From assembly GCA_977017575.1 (NCBI GenBank), contig CDRNVI010000025.1, forward strand, positions 1 to 64,000: 64,000 nt of DNA, in the 5' to 3' direction. Every line of letters begins with the position of its first letter. Positions within the stretch are counted from its first letter, which is position 1. This DNA is from Paramoeba atlantica (Eukaryota > Discosea). The translations under genes were made by a program, and so were the position numbers. Positions 28,825 to 39,218 of the stretch are shown here, piece by piece. The notes under the pieces are model-generated. The model made no database searches, had not been told where the DNA came from, and saw only the letters and a program-made list of their open reading frames with translations.

Positions 28825-30567
28825 TTATGCTTTCACCCGCAACGCACCCGCAATCGTCTCCACGGCCTTTATATCCCGTATCAGATGCCCAATCGCATCC
28901 TGCATCATCTTACTCGGATCCGACGTCCGGTCCCGTGACACCGTATGAATCGTACTCCCCTCAATATAAAAATCCAACCCATCCGGAGAGGCCATCCTCC
29001 GTGGCCCCGACAACCCACGTCCGGGGCCTCCTTTCCCCCCCCCACCCCCTGTCTCCTTCCTCCCCCGTGTCCCCACCGCACCCGAAGAAGAAGGAGACTT
29101 TGTCTTTTTCTGTGTCGCCCCCTCTCCTTTCGACGTTGCCTTTCCCCCCCCCTCCCCCTCCCCCTGCGGCTGCTGCTGCTGGAACCCCTTATGCTTCCAA
29201 CACAGCAGGTGGGCCGTCATCTCCCCCCCGCCCACTTCGGGGGCCCCGTGCAGCCCCGCGAGCCGGTCCACCCCCATCCCCCCGTACAGCCCCAGGTACG
29301 ACCGCAGCACCGGCACCCACGCCTGCTGCTGCACCTCCCGGTACAGCATCACCGCGTGGGAGGCCATCCGCACGAACGGGGAGTGGGCGTAGACGGAGTC
29401 CGCGTCCTCGGGGCGCCCCGCGGGCGTGAGGAACTTCGGGCAGGCCCTGCGGAAGGCGTGCCGGAAGGTGTCCTCCTCGTAGGTGAGCGCGAGGAGCTCC
29501 TCCGGGGGGGCGGGGAGGGCGGCCTTCAACGAGTCCTCCACGGGGGCGGGGTACAGCGTGAGCACGAGGGCGAGGGCGGCGGTGGAGTGGCGGCGGAGGG
29601 TCGCGAGGGTCTGCTGGGGGTCGGGGAGGGCGGCGTAGGTGTTGGCCCAGCGCAGGGCACGGAGGAGGAGGTGGTGGGCGTCGGGGTAGCGCCGGAGCAT
29701 GAGGGCGGAGAAGCCGGCGTGGTAGTGGAGGGTGAGGCAGCAGGGGGGGAGGGCGTGGCAGGGGGCGTCGAGGCGGTCGAGGGTGGCGGGGAGGAGGAGG
29801 GGGGTGCCCTCGAGGGTGCGGAGGGCGGTGTAGTAGTCCCCGAGCTGGGTGTGGAGACGGAGGAGTTGGATGAGGGCGTAGTACCCGGTGAGGGGGAGGG
29901 GGTGGGTGAGCTCGGGGGCGTCGCAGGCGAGTAGCGCGCGGATGTTGCTGCGCTCGACGAGGTCGGTGAGGTGCTGGATGACACTTGCGGGGTTGCACAC
30001 CTCCGTGGGGGGTTGGTGAAGACGGGTGGCGAGGTTGTCCCCCTCACGGTACCGTGCGTGGCAGTAGGTTTGGGTTTGGTAGACGAACTCGTTGAGGAGG
30101 TCCCAGCTCCACTTGTTGGGGAGGGCGAGCGTAAACGTGCCCTCTTTGAGCATACGGAAATAGTCGCGGTAGTTCTCCCAGGCCTCGATGCGGACAGCGA
30201 TGGGTACGTCACGCTGCTCATGGAGGTAGCGGAAGTAGAGCTCTTTGTACAGAAAGCACGCCACGGGGTCGGTCCCGAGATGGGACTGAATGGAGGACAG
30301 CGCGGGCCACTGACGTCCCGCGATACGCTGTGCGTTCCGCTGGTTGCTGCGCGTCCCGGCACGGTTTTTGTCGGCGCCTTTGCGGGCGGCGTTAGTCTTT
30401 TCTTCACGGGTGATGCTCGCCTCGCTTTTGTAGTGCTCCTCGGTAAGGTGAGGATAGGTGACATCGTAGAGACGAGTAATGTCTTTGATTTTCTTTTCGC
30501 GAGCAGCCGTCGAGAGATCACGTAGGAATTGTTTCACATTCTCCGGTATGGAGTCCTGTGCGGGCAT
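28825..30567 (-). CDS. EIF3L: translation initiation factor eIF3 subunit L
   Basis: 580 residues from an ATG. The N-terminus (IPENVKQFLRDL) and the segments VACFLYKELYFRYLHEQ, ALPNKWSWDLLNEFVYQTQ, NIRALLACD, YYALIQLLRLHTQLGDYYTA and HYHAGFSALMLRRYPDAHHL follow eIF3L in order. The C-terminus DGLDFYIEGSTIHTVSRD matches the human DFYIDGNMIHIADTK region. A Gly/Lys/Gln-rich low-complexity insert of about 60 residues (about 465-525) interrupts the PCI-proximal part. eIF3L is part of the eIF3 complex that recruits 40S ribosomes. A TTTATTTTATCTTGTAG acceptor candidate lies ten bases upstream of the ATG. Confidence 0.93.
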   Translation of the reverse strand: MPAQDSIPENVKQFLRDLSTAAREKKIKDITRLYDVTYPHLTEEHYKSEASITREEKTNAARKGADKNRAGTRSNQRNAQRIAGRQWPALSSIQSHLGTDPVACFLYKELYFRYLHEQRDVPIAVRIEAWENYRDYFRMLKEGTFTLALPNKWSWDLLNEFVYQTQTYCHARYREGDNLATRLHQPPTEVCNPASVIQHLTDLVERSNIRALLACDAPELTHPLPLTGYYALIQLLRLHTQLGDYYTALRTLEGTPLLLPATLDRLDAPCHALPPCCLTLHYHAGFSALMLRRYPDAHHLLLRALRWANTYAALPDPQQTLATLRRHSTAALALVLTLYPAPVEDSLKAALPAPPEELLALTYEEDTFRHAFRRACPKFLTPAGRPEDADSVYAHSPFVRMASHAVMLYREVQQQAWVPVLRSYLGLYGGMGVDRLAGLHGAPEVGGGEMTAHLLCWKHKGFQQQQPQGEGEGGGKATSKGEGATQKKTKSPSSSGAVGTRGRKETGGGGGKGGPGRGLSGPRRMASPDGLDFYIEGSTIHTVSRDRTSDPSKMMQDAIGHLIRDIKAVETIAGALRVKA

Positions 30568-30576
30568 TGTGGTTTG

Positions 30577-30600
30577 CTACAAGATAAAATAAATAAAAGT
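30577..30600 (-). promoter_or_regulatory. candidate trans-splice acceptor for eIF3L
   Basis: The coding strand has TTTTATTTATTTTATCTTGTAG with AG at 30577-30578, followed by CAAACCACA and the ATG. The tract and short leader are typical of kinetoplastid acceptors, but a spliced-leader junction has not been seen. Confidence 0.4.
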
Positions 30601-30762
30601 GCACTATCTGATCGTTTTTTCACACAAAATACTTACAATATGCGTATCCTTGAAAGCTTCCCCATGAGTACTATTTTTTTTATATTAAAGACATCTCGTT
30701 CCCACACGTTTTGCATACACATGTACGAACAAAATAATCCCCGCTCACGTACCCCCTGTTCC

Positions 30763-32202
30763 TTAAAACAAGTACCGTTTGCTATTTGGCATACCATGTA
30801 CATAGGCGCTCTTCTCGTTTTTATAATACGCGGGCCACAGCGAAGTGGCACTTTGACGTCGCGGGCGGCGATACACATCCGGCAACCCCAATTGGTGACG
30901 TTCGGCAGCAAACTCCTCCGCGGATCCAATAGCCTCAGTACGTGGCAGTGTCCGAGATTGGGCTCGGGTCGGACGTCCGTGCTCGTCTTTGGTCCCATGT
31001 AAAACTGCGGACCAGCGTCGCTGGAAAGTCCAGCGAGAGAGGCGGTAGGAGGGACGGGTGGCATCCTGTTCCTCCCGGTCCCGCTCCATTGTGCGTAGTG
31101 TGTCCTCGAAATTCGGACCCACAGTGGACTGCAGCGCACGGCTGCGGGAGACGAACGCGGAGAGGCGCTGATCTCTTTGTTTCGCCTCCAGAGCGCGCTC
31201 GGCGGCGACCGGGTCCAGCGGCCACCTGCCCTCGGTGGGGAGCCCACCAAGGATGTGCTTCGCTGTGGTATTGAGGTCTTCCGTGAGATCACGGCAGGAC
31301 TCGGGCCACTCCCCAGGTGGAGTACCATCGTGAAGCTCCACGACGCGAATCTGACTCAGGCGCTCCATGCGCCGGATCAGATTCCACTTGTAGGGGTGGC
31401 GGCAACCAGCGATAAGGGATTTCTCCCGTTTCGAGAGCGGGAAGGTCTCGGTGCCATCCCGCTCCCTTCTTTTATTCTTGTGAGCCTCCCACGCCACACG
31501 ACGTCGGTCTGGGGGAAGCCGGAGAAGTGAGGTGCGCAGGAGCTCGTCGTACTCGGTGAGCCCGATGGCACCATAGAGCACACGGTCCCGCAGCCGCCGT
31601 GGGAGGTTGCGTGCCCACAGGGGGAACACCTGCTCGTCCCCCAGCATGTACGCATCCAGCCGGTCCTCCGGGACCATCCCGGTCTCGGACTCTATCTTCT
31701 CCCGGTACTGTGCAATCTCCCGCTCGTCGCGCTCCGCTACCCGGAGTGAGGCTTTGGCTTGCCTATAGGCCGCCCGGGTAGGGGGAGAGAGGGACTTGAT
31801 GCGACGCTTTAAAGTGCGAATACGCTCATTTGGCAGTCGAGTGTGATGTCCGCGAGGCAGGGAGGGTATACCCGTATTGGACTCCGCCATCACCCCTCCA
31901 AGATCCATATCGGTGGCAATCTCCTCCTCGGCACGGGTGGTGGGGGAGGCGCCGTGACGCAGGGCCTCGTAGGCGTCAGAGGAGACCTGGGCGGAGCGCA
32001 ATCGCTGGGACATACGCTCCTGGTGGCGTTCTTTGTTTTGCTCCTGCACACCACGAAGATAATTCCCCGGGTTCTTCGATTTGTAGCCCTCAAGGTAGTC
32101 ATGACGGGGGAAGGTTCGCGGCCGACTGGTGTAGTCGTGTATTTCCGTTCGCTGCGGGTAATAAATATGATGGCGTCGGAAATGCGAGACGCTGCGTCTC
32201 AT
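30763..32202 (-). CDS. Arg-rich hypothetical protein, possible mitoribosomal component
   Basis: 479 residues from an ATG, highly basic and helical, with many RRR and ERD clusters. The N-terminus MRRSVSHFRRHHIYYPQRTE resembles a mitochondrial presequence merging into a mature Tyr/Pro/Arg-rich segment. Segments such as FPLWARNLPRRLRDRVLYGA and HPYKWNLIRRMERL look like conserved family blocks, but I cannot name the family. The composition is like kinetoplastid-specific mitoribosomal proteins. That is an inference. Confidence 0.65.
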   Translation of the reverse strand: MRRSVSHFRRHHIYYPQRTEIHDYTSRPRTFPRHDYLEGYKSKNPGNYLRGVQEQNKERHQERMSQRLRSAQVSSDAYEALRHGASPTTRAEEEIATDMDLGGVMAESNTGIPSLPRGHHTRLPNERIRTLKRRIKSLSPPTRAAYRQAKASLRVAERDEREIAQYREKIESETGMVPEDRLDAYMLGDEQVFPLWARNLPRRLRDRVLYGAIGLTEYDELLRTSLLRLPPDRRRVAWEAHKNKRRERDGTETFPLSKREKSLIAGCRHPYKWNLIRRMERLSQIRVVELHDGTPPGEWPESCRDLTEDLNTTAKHILGGLPTEGRWPLDPVAAERALEAKQRDQRLSAFVSRSRALQSTVGPNFEDTLRTMERDREEQDATRPSYRLSRWTFQRRWSAVLHGTKDEHGRPTRAQSRTLPRTEAIGSAEEFAAERHQLGLPDVYRRPRRQSATSLWPAYYKNEKSAYVHGMPNSKRYLF

Positions 32203-32569
32203 AAGGGTGACATTTTAGATAGGAACAAAGAGTGAGTTGATTTTCTATACAGTTGTGAAAGAAAATGATTGGGCGAAGCAAATAAAAACTAATATCAAAG
32301 TCAGCTAATAAGAGCTTGAAAGTACATTACTGGGTGATTCAAAATAGCGCTACACGTGATCGTTTAATATCATCATGGTTATTTACTATAATAGTATCAT
32401 CAATTTCTATTCTACTCTAGAAGAATTACACTCGTGTCCTACTTTTCGTTTAAAGGTAGTACTATTTCATTTATAAAATGATTGCCCAAAAATAAATCGA
32501 ATAGAGTAAGTTATGTTGTATAAAGTGCCTTATCAGCACGAACACCTCTGGATATTTCGGTTCCTTCAT
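32203..32569. other. AT-rich intergenic region
   Basis: No gene or repeat recognised. On the coding strand TTTTCTTTCACAACTGTATAG (AG at 32262-32263) is a possible acceptor for the gene at 30763-32202. Confidence 0.35.
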
Positions 32570-35155
32570 TCACTGAGTCTTACAGAAACAACAAATGATC
32601 CTAAAGAAAAAATACAGTATTCGGTGTAAAAAGGATACCCCGGGACCATTCTCATGTCCCGGATCCTCTACTTCATCCTCCGGCTCCCTGTGCGTCCTTC
32701 GCACGGGAGTGACAAATTTTTGGGGTGGGATCCTCACTTTCTCTTGTTCCTCTCTAAAGGAACTTCCAAGCAGCGTGGAGGCCGTAGCCTTCTCCCTTGG
32801 GTGTGCTCGATCCGTCCCGGGGGTATCCGGTACCGAAACGGGCATCCGCTCCGGGGAAGCGAGCAGCGAGGGTCTGGAACTCTCCGAGAATTCTCCCGCC
32901 ATGTGCTCCATCGGGTTTAAATTTCCAGAGGAGGTAAGAGTGCCTGAGGCACTCCCCGAGAGCGGGCGGCGAGCGCTGGGTGCGTGCGGGGTGGTGGGGA
33001 TCAACGAGTCCATGGGAAGGAAGAAAGGGCTATCGGCGGGGGACTCGCGCGGAAGTGAAGAGCCCAGTCGCCACCGTTGTGGGGTACTCGGCGCTAGACG
33101 TTCCGGGTGGCCTGGGACCACACTTTGTGAGGAGGAGAAGAACGTCGCATCGGTTATCTGATTCTCGCGCAGGTCGAGCATTTGTATCGAACCATGGGTG
33201 ATACGCTGACGCTGCTGGAAGAGCTTGCCGTCCCCCGTTAACAAGTTATCGCTGAGATCCAGGTAGTCGAGTTTCGCGGGAAGTGGTGCCATGGCCTCGA
33301 CACGACCCACCAGTTCGTTGCCTCTGAGGTCAGCGTGTTGTAGACGTGAAGGCAGCACGAGCGTCTCCTGAGAACCTCTGGAAGATGCAGCCGCACCCCT
33401 ACCATAATCTCTTGTTCTCTTTTCCTGGCCAGAGACTCGTAATGAGGTTTCGGGTGAACGAAGGACACTATGCGATTTGACGCTTCGTTCCGAGACTCGA
33501 CTTAGTTCTCCTTCGATGGACCCACTCATAAGATTGTCGCTAAGATCCAGATAGACCAGTGTTTGCGGAAAAGTTACTTGAGATAAGACTCCACTTAACG
33601 CATTTTCACCCAAGTCTAACTCCACCAGCCGTTGAGGAAGAGGTAAGCAGCTCAGATCACCCTCAATCTCATTCTCATGTGCCACAATTGACTGCAGGCT
33701 TTGGGGTAACAGATGCATCCGCTCTACACTACCCAGTATAGCGTTGTCACTAAGATTCACATGTTGCAGATTCGGGGGAAAGCGTAATTTCTCCACATTT
33801 CCTTGAATACGGTTATGTGCTACAACGAGTGTCGTCAAAGCACGAGGAAGCACGAGATCGTGTAGACTGCCACTCAATCGGTTATCACGTACATCCAGTC
33901 GAGTGAGTCCCAGGGGCAGGCGCGTACGCTCGATATTTCCTGTCATCTGATTATAACTTAAGTCCAGCTCCTCTAGGGTGTCTGGTAAAGTGAGCGAAGG
34001 GAAGACACCATGAAATTGGTTTTCACTGAGTGCCAAAGTGGAAAGTCTTGGCGGAAGCTGCACAGCTGAAAAATTGTTGCAGGAAATTGTATTCTGACTG
34101 AGATCAAGAAAGGTCAGGTGGGAAGGGAATTTTGCTTCCTCGAGTTGTCCGCTCACTTGATTATTGCTTAAATCAACTTCAGCCAGTGAGGACGGAAAGA
34201 TCAAATCATGGATACGACCCCACAAAGCATTGCCTCTGAGGTCTAAAAAGCGCAACGCTGGTGTCCTGGTGATGTAAAGGAACTGTAGATCACCCTCCAT
34301 ACCCGTGTCACTCAGATCAAGATACGTTAAACCAGGTGGAAGACGCAAGTCTTTGACTTCGCCATGTAGTGAGTTTGCGCCCAAGTCCAGCTCTAGAAGT
34401 TCACGAGGCAGACTAAGGCTACGGACGTCAACCGAAATCATGTTATCGCTAAGGTCAAGGAGCTTCAATGACTCTGGTAGAACGATCTTCGCTAAGTCAC
34501 CATACAGCTCGTTCTGGTTTAGATTTAGTACCCGAAGATGAGGGGGCAAATTTTTGCCCGAAATGGAGGATGCCAGCGTCCCACGTAATTCGCGAGCGGA
34601 CCACACAATACTAGTCACACGGCGGGAAGGGCTGCGGGATTCTCCAGAAAAGAGAGACATTAGCTTTTGTGCCCCCGAAGTGTCGGCGACTACGCTACAC
34701 TCTACGCCGCTCCAATCACATGGAGGGGTTTCCGCGATCCAGCTCGGGTGTGGATTCTCTATTCCACAAATAAGACTCTGAAGTGCCTCCAAGTCCTCGC
34801 GTTCATCCGGATTCAGCGATCGAACGGGAGGTTTCGATAATTTCGTGGATAAGGCTTCTGGTATTTTACCACGTCGTCGGTGATGCGATCTCGGACTCGG
34901 GGCGTGAGAAGAAGCTCGACTCACAGCTCCCGTAGATTTCACTACAGGGTTATCCAATCTCAGTCGCGGATTCCTTAATTGATCTTTTTGCAAATTCCGC
35001 GAACGAGTCTGTTGGGAGATGTCAGTTCCACGCATGTGTGTGGGTGCCCCGCCTAAGAAAAGACACAAGTATGGGATGATGACATGAAGAATCCTGTAGG
35101 GTACGGAATAATCGCGATAGCAGCGGGTGAATTGATTACGACAAAGGCTGCTCAT
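32570..35155 (-). CDS. large leucine-rich-repeat protein with hydrophobic ends
   Basis: 861 residues from an ATG. A hydrophobic stretch at about 18-37 (VPYRILHVIIPYLCLFLGGA) suggests a signal anchor. A basic linker precedes the LRR cap (DLEALQSLICGIENPHPSW, CDWSGVEC). About 18 LRRs of 21-24 residues follow, consensus LPxxLxxLDLSxNxxxGxL, interrupted by a Ser/Arg-rich insert near residue 570. After the repeats comes a Pro/Ser-rich region, then an aromatic hydrophobic tail (RILYFFFRIICCFC) near residue 845, which could be a C-terminal membrane segment or lipidated Cys cluster. Probably a surface or endomembrane protein. Ligand unknown. Confidence 0.85.
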   Translation of the reverse strand: MSSLCRNQFTRCYRDYSVPYRILHVIIPYLCLFLGGAPTHMRGTDISQQTRSRNLQKDQLRNPRLRLDNPVVKSTGAVSRASSHAPSPRSHHRRRGKIPEALSTKLSKPPVRSLNPDEREDLEALQSLICGIENPHPSWIAETPPCDWSGVECSVVADTSGAQKLMSLFSGESRSPSRRVTSIVWSARELRGTLASSISGKNLPPHLRVLNLNQNELYGDLAKIVLPESLKLLDLSDNMISVDVRSLSLPRELLELDLGANSLHGEVKDLRLPPGLTYLDLSDTGMEGDLQFLYITRTPALRFLDLRGNALWGRIHDLIFPSSLAEVDLSNNQVSGQLEEAKFPSHLTFLDLSQNTISCNNFSAVQLPPRLSTLALSENQFHGVFPSLTLPDTLEELDLSYNQMTGNIERTRLPLGLTRLDVRDNRLSGSLHDLVLPRALTTLVVAHNRIQGNVEKLRFPPNLQHVNLSDNAILGSVERMHLLPQSLQSIVAHENEIEGDLSCLPLPQRLVELDLGENALSGVLSQVTFPQTLVYLDLSDNLMSGSIEGELSRVSERSVKSHSVLRSPETSLRVSGQEKRTRDYGRGAAASSRGSQETLVLPSRLQHADLRGNELVGRVEAMAPLPAKLDYLDLSDNLLTGDGKLFQQRQRITHGSIQMLDLRENQITDATFFSSSQSVVPGHPERLAPSTPQRWRLGSSLPRESPADSPFFLPMDSLIPTTPHAPSARRPLSGSASGTLTSSGNLNPMEHMAGEFSESSRPSLLASPERMPVSVPDTPGTDRAHPREKATASTLLGSSFREEQEKVRIPPQKFVTPVRRTHREPEDEVEDPGHENGPGVSFLHRILYFFFRIICCFCKTQ

Positions 35156-35527
35156 CCGACCTCCATAGTTAGCTGTGTAAAAAATAATAAAATTATAGAA
35201 AGAAATGTTTTAAAATAAAATACTGTATAAAATCCTTAGTGTAAGTAATGTGATGGTAGTCTTAATGTGATGGTTTTCGAACTGTTTCGCCTACTTTTAC
35301 GGTCTTCAACCAGTTCAGCGCGTGAGAGAAAAGCTAAAACGATCATTGATAAAAAATTGAACAAAAAAAAAAAATGGCGCCGCTTCGCGTCGCCGTATTC
35401 GTTGATGCCGAAACTACTCTCGAAAACTTTCGAAACGAACCAGCTGATGACTCACCTACAGCTAAGCCTCATGTTTATTAAATTACTGAAACGTGTTTTA
35501 TCCTGACACTACGCGCGAGCATTTCCA
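35156..35527. other. AT-rich intergenic region
   Basis: I see nothing supported here. Two short plus-strand frames overlap poly-A runs and the 3' flank of the small gene below. Confidence 0.35.
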
Positions 35528-35984
35528 TTATCCTGCTTCAAAAATTTGTACTTTGAGTTCTATTTCTGTTCTCCGCGTTTCGACCTCCATGAAATCCTCC
35601 ACACTCTTAGTTCCACGCTTTTCAAGAGTTCTAACCTTTCGTTTAGTCTTGCAGAGTTTGTTATGCAGCCTCTTGATAATTGCATCTTTGGCATTGACTT
35701 TTTTCTCCAAGGACTTCAATTGTTCGTCACTTGGACCTGAAATTAATTGTGGAACGGGTGCTTCCTTTTCAGGAGACAAAGAGCCAAGGCTAGTATCGTC
35801 ATCAGCTCCACGCGATACATCGGAGTTAATACCCTTTATTTCCCCTACCGCTTCTAAAAGCTTTGCGTCTAACCCAGGGGACAATGTTCCTTGCGCTTCG
35901 GCACTATTTTTCCGGTGTTCTCTGTGATAATCTGAGTATGCCTGAAAAAAATTGACTAAAAACAAGTCTCAAAGATCTTTGCAT
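35528..35984 (-). CDS. small coiled-coil protein, possible 22-base intron
   Basis: The open frame 35528-35965 lacks an ATG near its start; its first Met is close to the C-terminus. On the coding strand the frame is preceded by TTTTTTTCAG. An ATG at 35984 encodes MQRSLRL, then GTTTTTAGTCAATTTTTTTC followed by AG (35963-35942), then the open frame in phase (AYSDYHREH...). Removing 22 bases would give 145 residues. The C-terminal half is a basic coiled coil (LKSLEKKVNAKDAIIKRLHN...). Alternatives are a degraded gene or a non-ATG start. No family is recognised. Confidence 0.4.
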
Positions 35985-36587
35985 AATCTTAGATTATGCA
36001 AAAAGCAGGCGTATTACCCCCTGGTTAGCCTTATCAAATGTTTTTTTTCTGTTTCATTCTTTTCTTCCCAAAAAAATTATTTTGAGGAGAAAATCATGAA
36101 CCTCGGAGGTACACACGAGGTGTCTAGAGGTCTACTCCCCCTCTGATTAATTTTGATAATGATAAATGATAAATGAGATTGGCTATTATTATCATTATCA
36201 TTTATCAAAAAAAAAACGAGAACAGCTTTCGGGCGAAAATACCTCATTTCTAGGCGAAAAAGACAATTTTTTAGCCCAGATTTGGGGCATTTTGGGTGTT
36301 CAAATTGAAAAATTTGTGACTTCGCTGTTCTAGAGAACGCAATATATTGCAACAAGGAAAAAATTTGATTATCATTTATCAAAAATAGAATCTTTTGATA
36401 AATCATTATCAAAATAATGGGAGATAAAATTTAAAAAGAAACTCATTCGTCAAAATTATCAGAGGGCAGTATAAGTCCTTTAGTCCTTTCAGATCATTCA
36501 TCTGTAACAAATGAAACAAATACGTGAAGTACGTTATTTTTTTCCAGTTGTATCGAATGCCAAAGGAAGATTAAGCCGAAGAAAGGT
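35985..36587. other. AT-rich interval without a gene
   Basis: A 25-base palindrome TTTGCATAATCT/TAGATTATGCAAA lies at 35978-36002. GATAATGATAAATGATAAA repeats with inverse copies at 36155-36210 and 36360-36420 suggest another small fold-back repeat. Nothing coding is credible. Confidence 0.4.
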
Positions 36588-37722
36588 TACTGTGACCCCC
36601 CCTTTAATACGGACAGATTTTTAGACTTTACCCGTATTAAAGGGGGGGCACTAAAGATGAGAAAATGACCCTGTTTTTACGCTAAAAAATGCGACAAAAA
36701 AAAGTTTGGCGCCGCTTCGCGGTGCCTGTTTCTTTTGATGAAATTGGTTAAAGGGGGTGATCTGTAGGGGAAGTAAATTTTACGAGCACACCCCAGACTA
36801 AAGTGGACGAGGGAGATACTAAACCGCAGTCCGGTTTAACATTCCGGGGGAATGCTAAGTAGCTACAGGAAGGATAACTTTTTTTTGAGTTTGTAAATCA
36901 TCTTCTTCAAAAAAAGGATGACATAAAAGTTAACATACCTGTAACAAGATAACGTACCGGGGGGGGTATGTTATCCTATAACACCGCTTACAGGATAAGG
37001 ACTGCGTACGGGATAAAGAGACGTTTCCTTCAGGAAGTAAAACGTTCAATTATTTGCGCGCGTCGCCTTTTTCCGATATACCGCAGATCCACCAGTAATA
37101 GACCCCTCATTAACAAGGATTTCGCTCGGGAGGGTGGCTCAAGGGGGGAGGGGGATTTGGGAGGGGTAAGGGTGGTTGCGCGGGAGCGAGTGTTCTTCTT
37201 TTACCCTGAATGGGGTACCCGGGCGGCTCCGATTTTTCATGCACTGATAAGTGGTCCTATACTTTGCTTTGTATGCCAACGGAAGGCAGTATCATATTCC
37301 GGATTAAAAATCATGCTCTTATGCATGAGGCCACTACTTGTTCGAAAGGTCATGAGCCACGGGGACGTACTCTTAAGGAAGGGCATTGGTTATGCTCCGA
37401 TAGAAAGTGCCTCGGTAAACCTTATTTTTTGGAACCTCTTCTTACGGCCGCACGTGGGCGCACCGGAAACCAGGTTTTTAAAGTCTTATACGGTATCACT
37501 TCTGCAGCCGGCTACAGATCTCAAAGGTAAACGGACTTGGGGCAAAAGCGATCACTCCGCTGACAAACATCCCTTTGAGTCGTGCTCTCGAACAATGAAA
37601 ATCGAAGAAACGAAAAAATGAAAATCGAAACTTTTTCCAATTTCCTTCCAAAAAAATTCAAAAAAATCCGCATTAAAGGGGGGGATCAGGGGGGTCCGTA
37701 TTAAAGGGGGGGGTCACAGTAA
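36588..37722. mobile_element. TA-flanked DNA transposon remnant with C7TTTAATACGGA ends
   Basis: The left end TACTGTGACCCCCCCTTTAA and the right end TTAAAGGGGGGGGTCACAGTAA are inverted, with extra internal copies at 36631 and 37673. The interior plus-strand frame at about 37250-37530 contains CSKGHEPRGRTLKEGHWLCS followed by DRKC, a Cys/His cluster like the N-terminal zinc module of Merlin/ISXO2-type transposases, but no intact catalytic domain. It belongs to the same structural class as 9841-10791 and 59102-59680. Confidence 0.7.
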
Positions 37723-38405
37723 GTGGCTTGGTTAGATTATCGTGGCCTGTACTATAGTACAGTATGTAAAAAAGTATAGAAGTAAAAAAATGGTAATCAC
37801 CTACTGTATTCGTATTTAAAATAATTTTACAAGGTGTACAAAGTCCATTCACTCAGATCTACAGTGTCACAAGAATTCGCTCAAACGGACTTACTATACT
37901 AATTTTAGAGGGGGTGTCTTATCTTGTCGAAGGGTTTACATGTATGGAGAGTAGCGATATAAACGATAAAAACAATCCTCAAAAAAAAATCGCACCGCTT
38001 CGCGGCGCGGTGTTCGTCATGCCTCAATATTGCGCTTAAGTAGCCGTGTCAAACGGTTGCGCATAAGTGGGGGGACAGTAACTATCCGGAGTAACGAGTC
38101 ACACGATTTCAGTTTTAGTATCTTTCCAATGAAAGGGAACCCAAAGAAGAAATATGAAAACAAAGGAATTATCAGAACGGTCTTGAAACAGTTTGACTTC
38201 AAGGAAACGTTTTTCAATTGGAATTCAGAGAGCTGGGTTTGGATATCATCATATCAAATGAAGCTAACATAATTTTTAAGAAATTATTTATTATTTAGCA
38301 ATTTATCTTTCACGATTTCAGAACATGAAAATAATTGAGGGAAAGCTACTGGGGTGTGCCGTTAACGCAGCTAGAAAAGTATTCAAAAATAATATTCTAC
38401 TGTAG
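37723..38405. other. intergenic region
   Basis: No gene recognised. An 80-codon plus-strand frame (38030-38272) has no domain and lies opposite to the host gene direction. Short GCACCGCTTCGCGGCGC-like motifs (37990) echo 36707 and 35378 and look like debris of a repeat. Confidence 0.35.
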
Positions 38406-39218
38406 TTAGAAAACGGGGGAAGAAAACGTTCTGTCATAAGAATAAAGGAATTTGAACACTTGCTCCACTTTATTATCAATATTATTGCCTAAAAGCGGAA
38501 CGTGAACAAGTTTGGGATCACCAAAAGATCTTCCGAGGCAGAGCTTTTCGCTTGCTGTCAAGGGCTCGTACTCAGAAATAAAATTTCTAAGTACGCGACG
38601 TGATATTATAGGATCATACGGCAACGTTTCGTGATCGCTTCGATGACGAATGCGATGCAAACAAATCTCTTTTACTGACTTATTGATAGGTTCCAGATCC
38701 CATTGTAAGAAAACGTTATGCAGATGTGCGGAACGAAAGTGGTCTTTTCCCTTAAAATGTATTTTACAAGGAGTCAAAGTCGAAAATATGTTTCTGAAAG
38801 TAGAATTCAAAAAGGAGAGTATACGCCATCTTATACAAGAATTGTGAAAGTTTTTGTCCAGAATAATACAAAACCATGGATTTTTATCCGGAGTATTCCC
38901 CACGCTGACTTTGTTAAATCTAGAAAAAGAAACAAAGGCATTTCTCACTTCCTTTTCGAAAATCTCTTTGATGCCAAAGCAAGTGTCTTGAGACAACACA
39001 CAAAACCCCATGAGAGATGATAAAGAATCTTCGTTCTGAAATAACACGTCGTTTCCGGACAAAAAAGCGTTTGATTGACGTGACTCTGATTCGGTTGAAG
39101 ATTTCGTCGTAGTTTTCATTATTCTTTTCACAATTTCACTTATTAAAGTTGTTTTTCCGCATCCAGGAATCCCAATTGGGAGAACGCAGAGCACTCGCGT
39201 AATTTTATTCAGTGACAT
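38406..39218 (-). CDS. P-loop kinase resembling the tRNA-ligase (Trl1) kinase domain
   Basis: 270 residues from an ATG. The Walker A motif is GIPGCGKTT (residues 16-24, Lys22). Trl1-type kinases have a PIxxxGCGKT loop directly after a buried strand, as here (VLCVLPIGIPGCGKTT). A second signature, a hydrophobic strand followed by DKNxH (ILDKNFH, 119-125), matches the D(K/R)NNH motif of that family. In fungi and kinetoplastids this kinase phosphorylates the 5'-OH at tRNA or RNA halves before ligation and is normally fused to ligase and phosphodiesterase domains. Here it stands alone. An alternative is another polynucleotide kinase or T4-Pnkp-like enzyme. Confidence 0.6.
   Translation of the reverse strand: MSLNKITRVLCVLPIGIPGCGKTTLISEIVKRIMKTTTKSSTESESRQSNAFLSGNDVLFQNEDSLSSLMGFCVLSQDTCFGIKEIFEKEVRNAFVSFSRFNKVSVGNTPDKNPWFCIILDKNFHNSCIRWRILSFLNSTFRNIFSTLTPCKIHFKGKDHFRSAHLHNVFLQWDLEPINKSVKEICLHRIRHRSDHETLPYDPIISRRVLRNFISEYEPLTASEKLCLGRSFGDPKLVHVPLLGNNIDNKVEQVFKFLYSYDRTFSSPVF

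Noticed and set aside
28945-29934. Long plus-strand frames opposite eIF3L
   Set aside because: GC-rich antisense shadows; the minus strand encodes a convincing full-length eIF3L.
36968-37621. A 217-codon plus-strand ORF as a host gene
   Set aside because: It lies entirely inside a transposon with inverted ends and has no continuous domain; treated as element interior.
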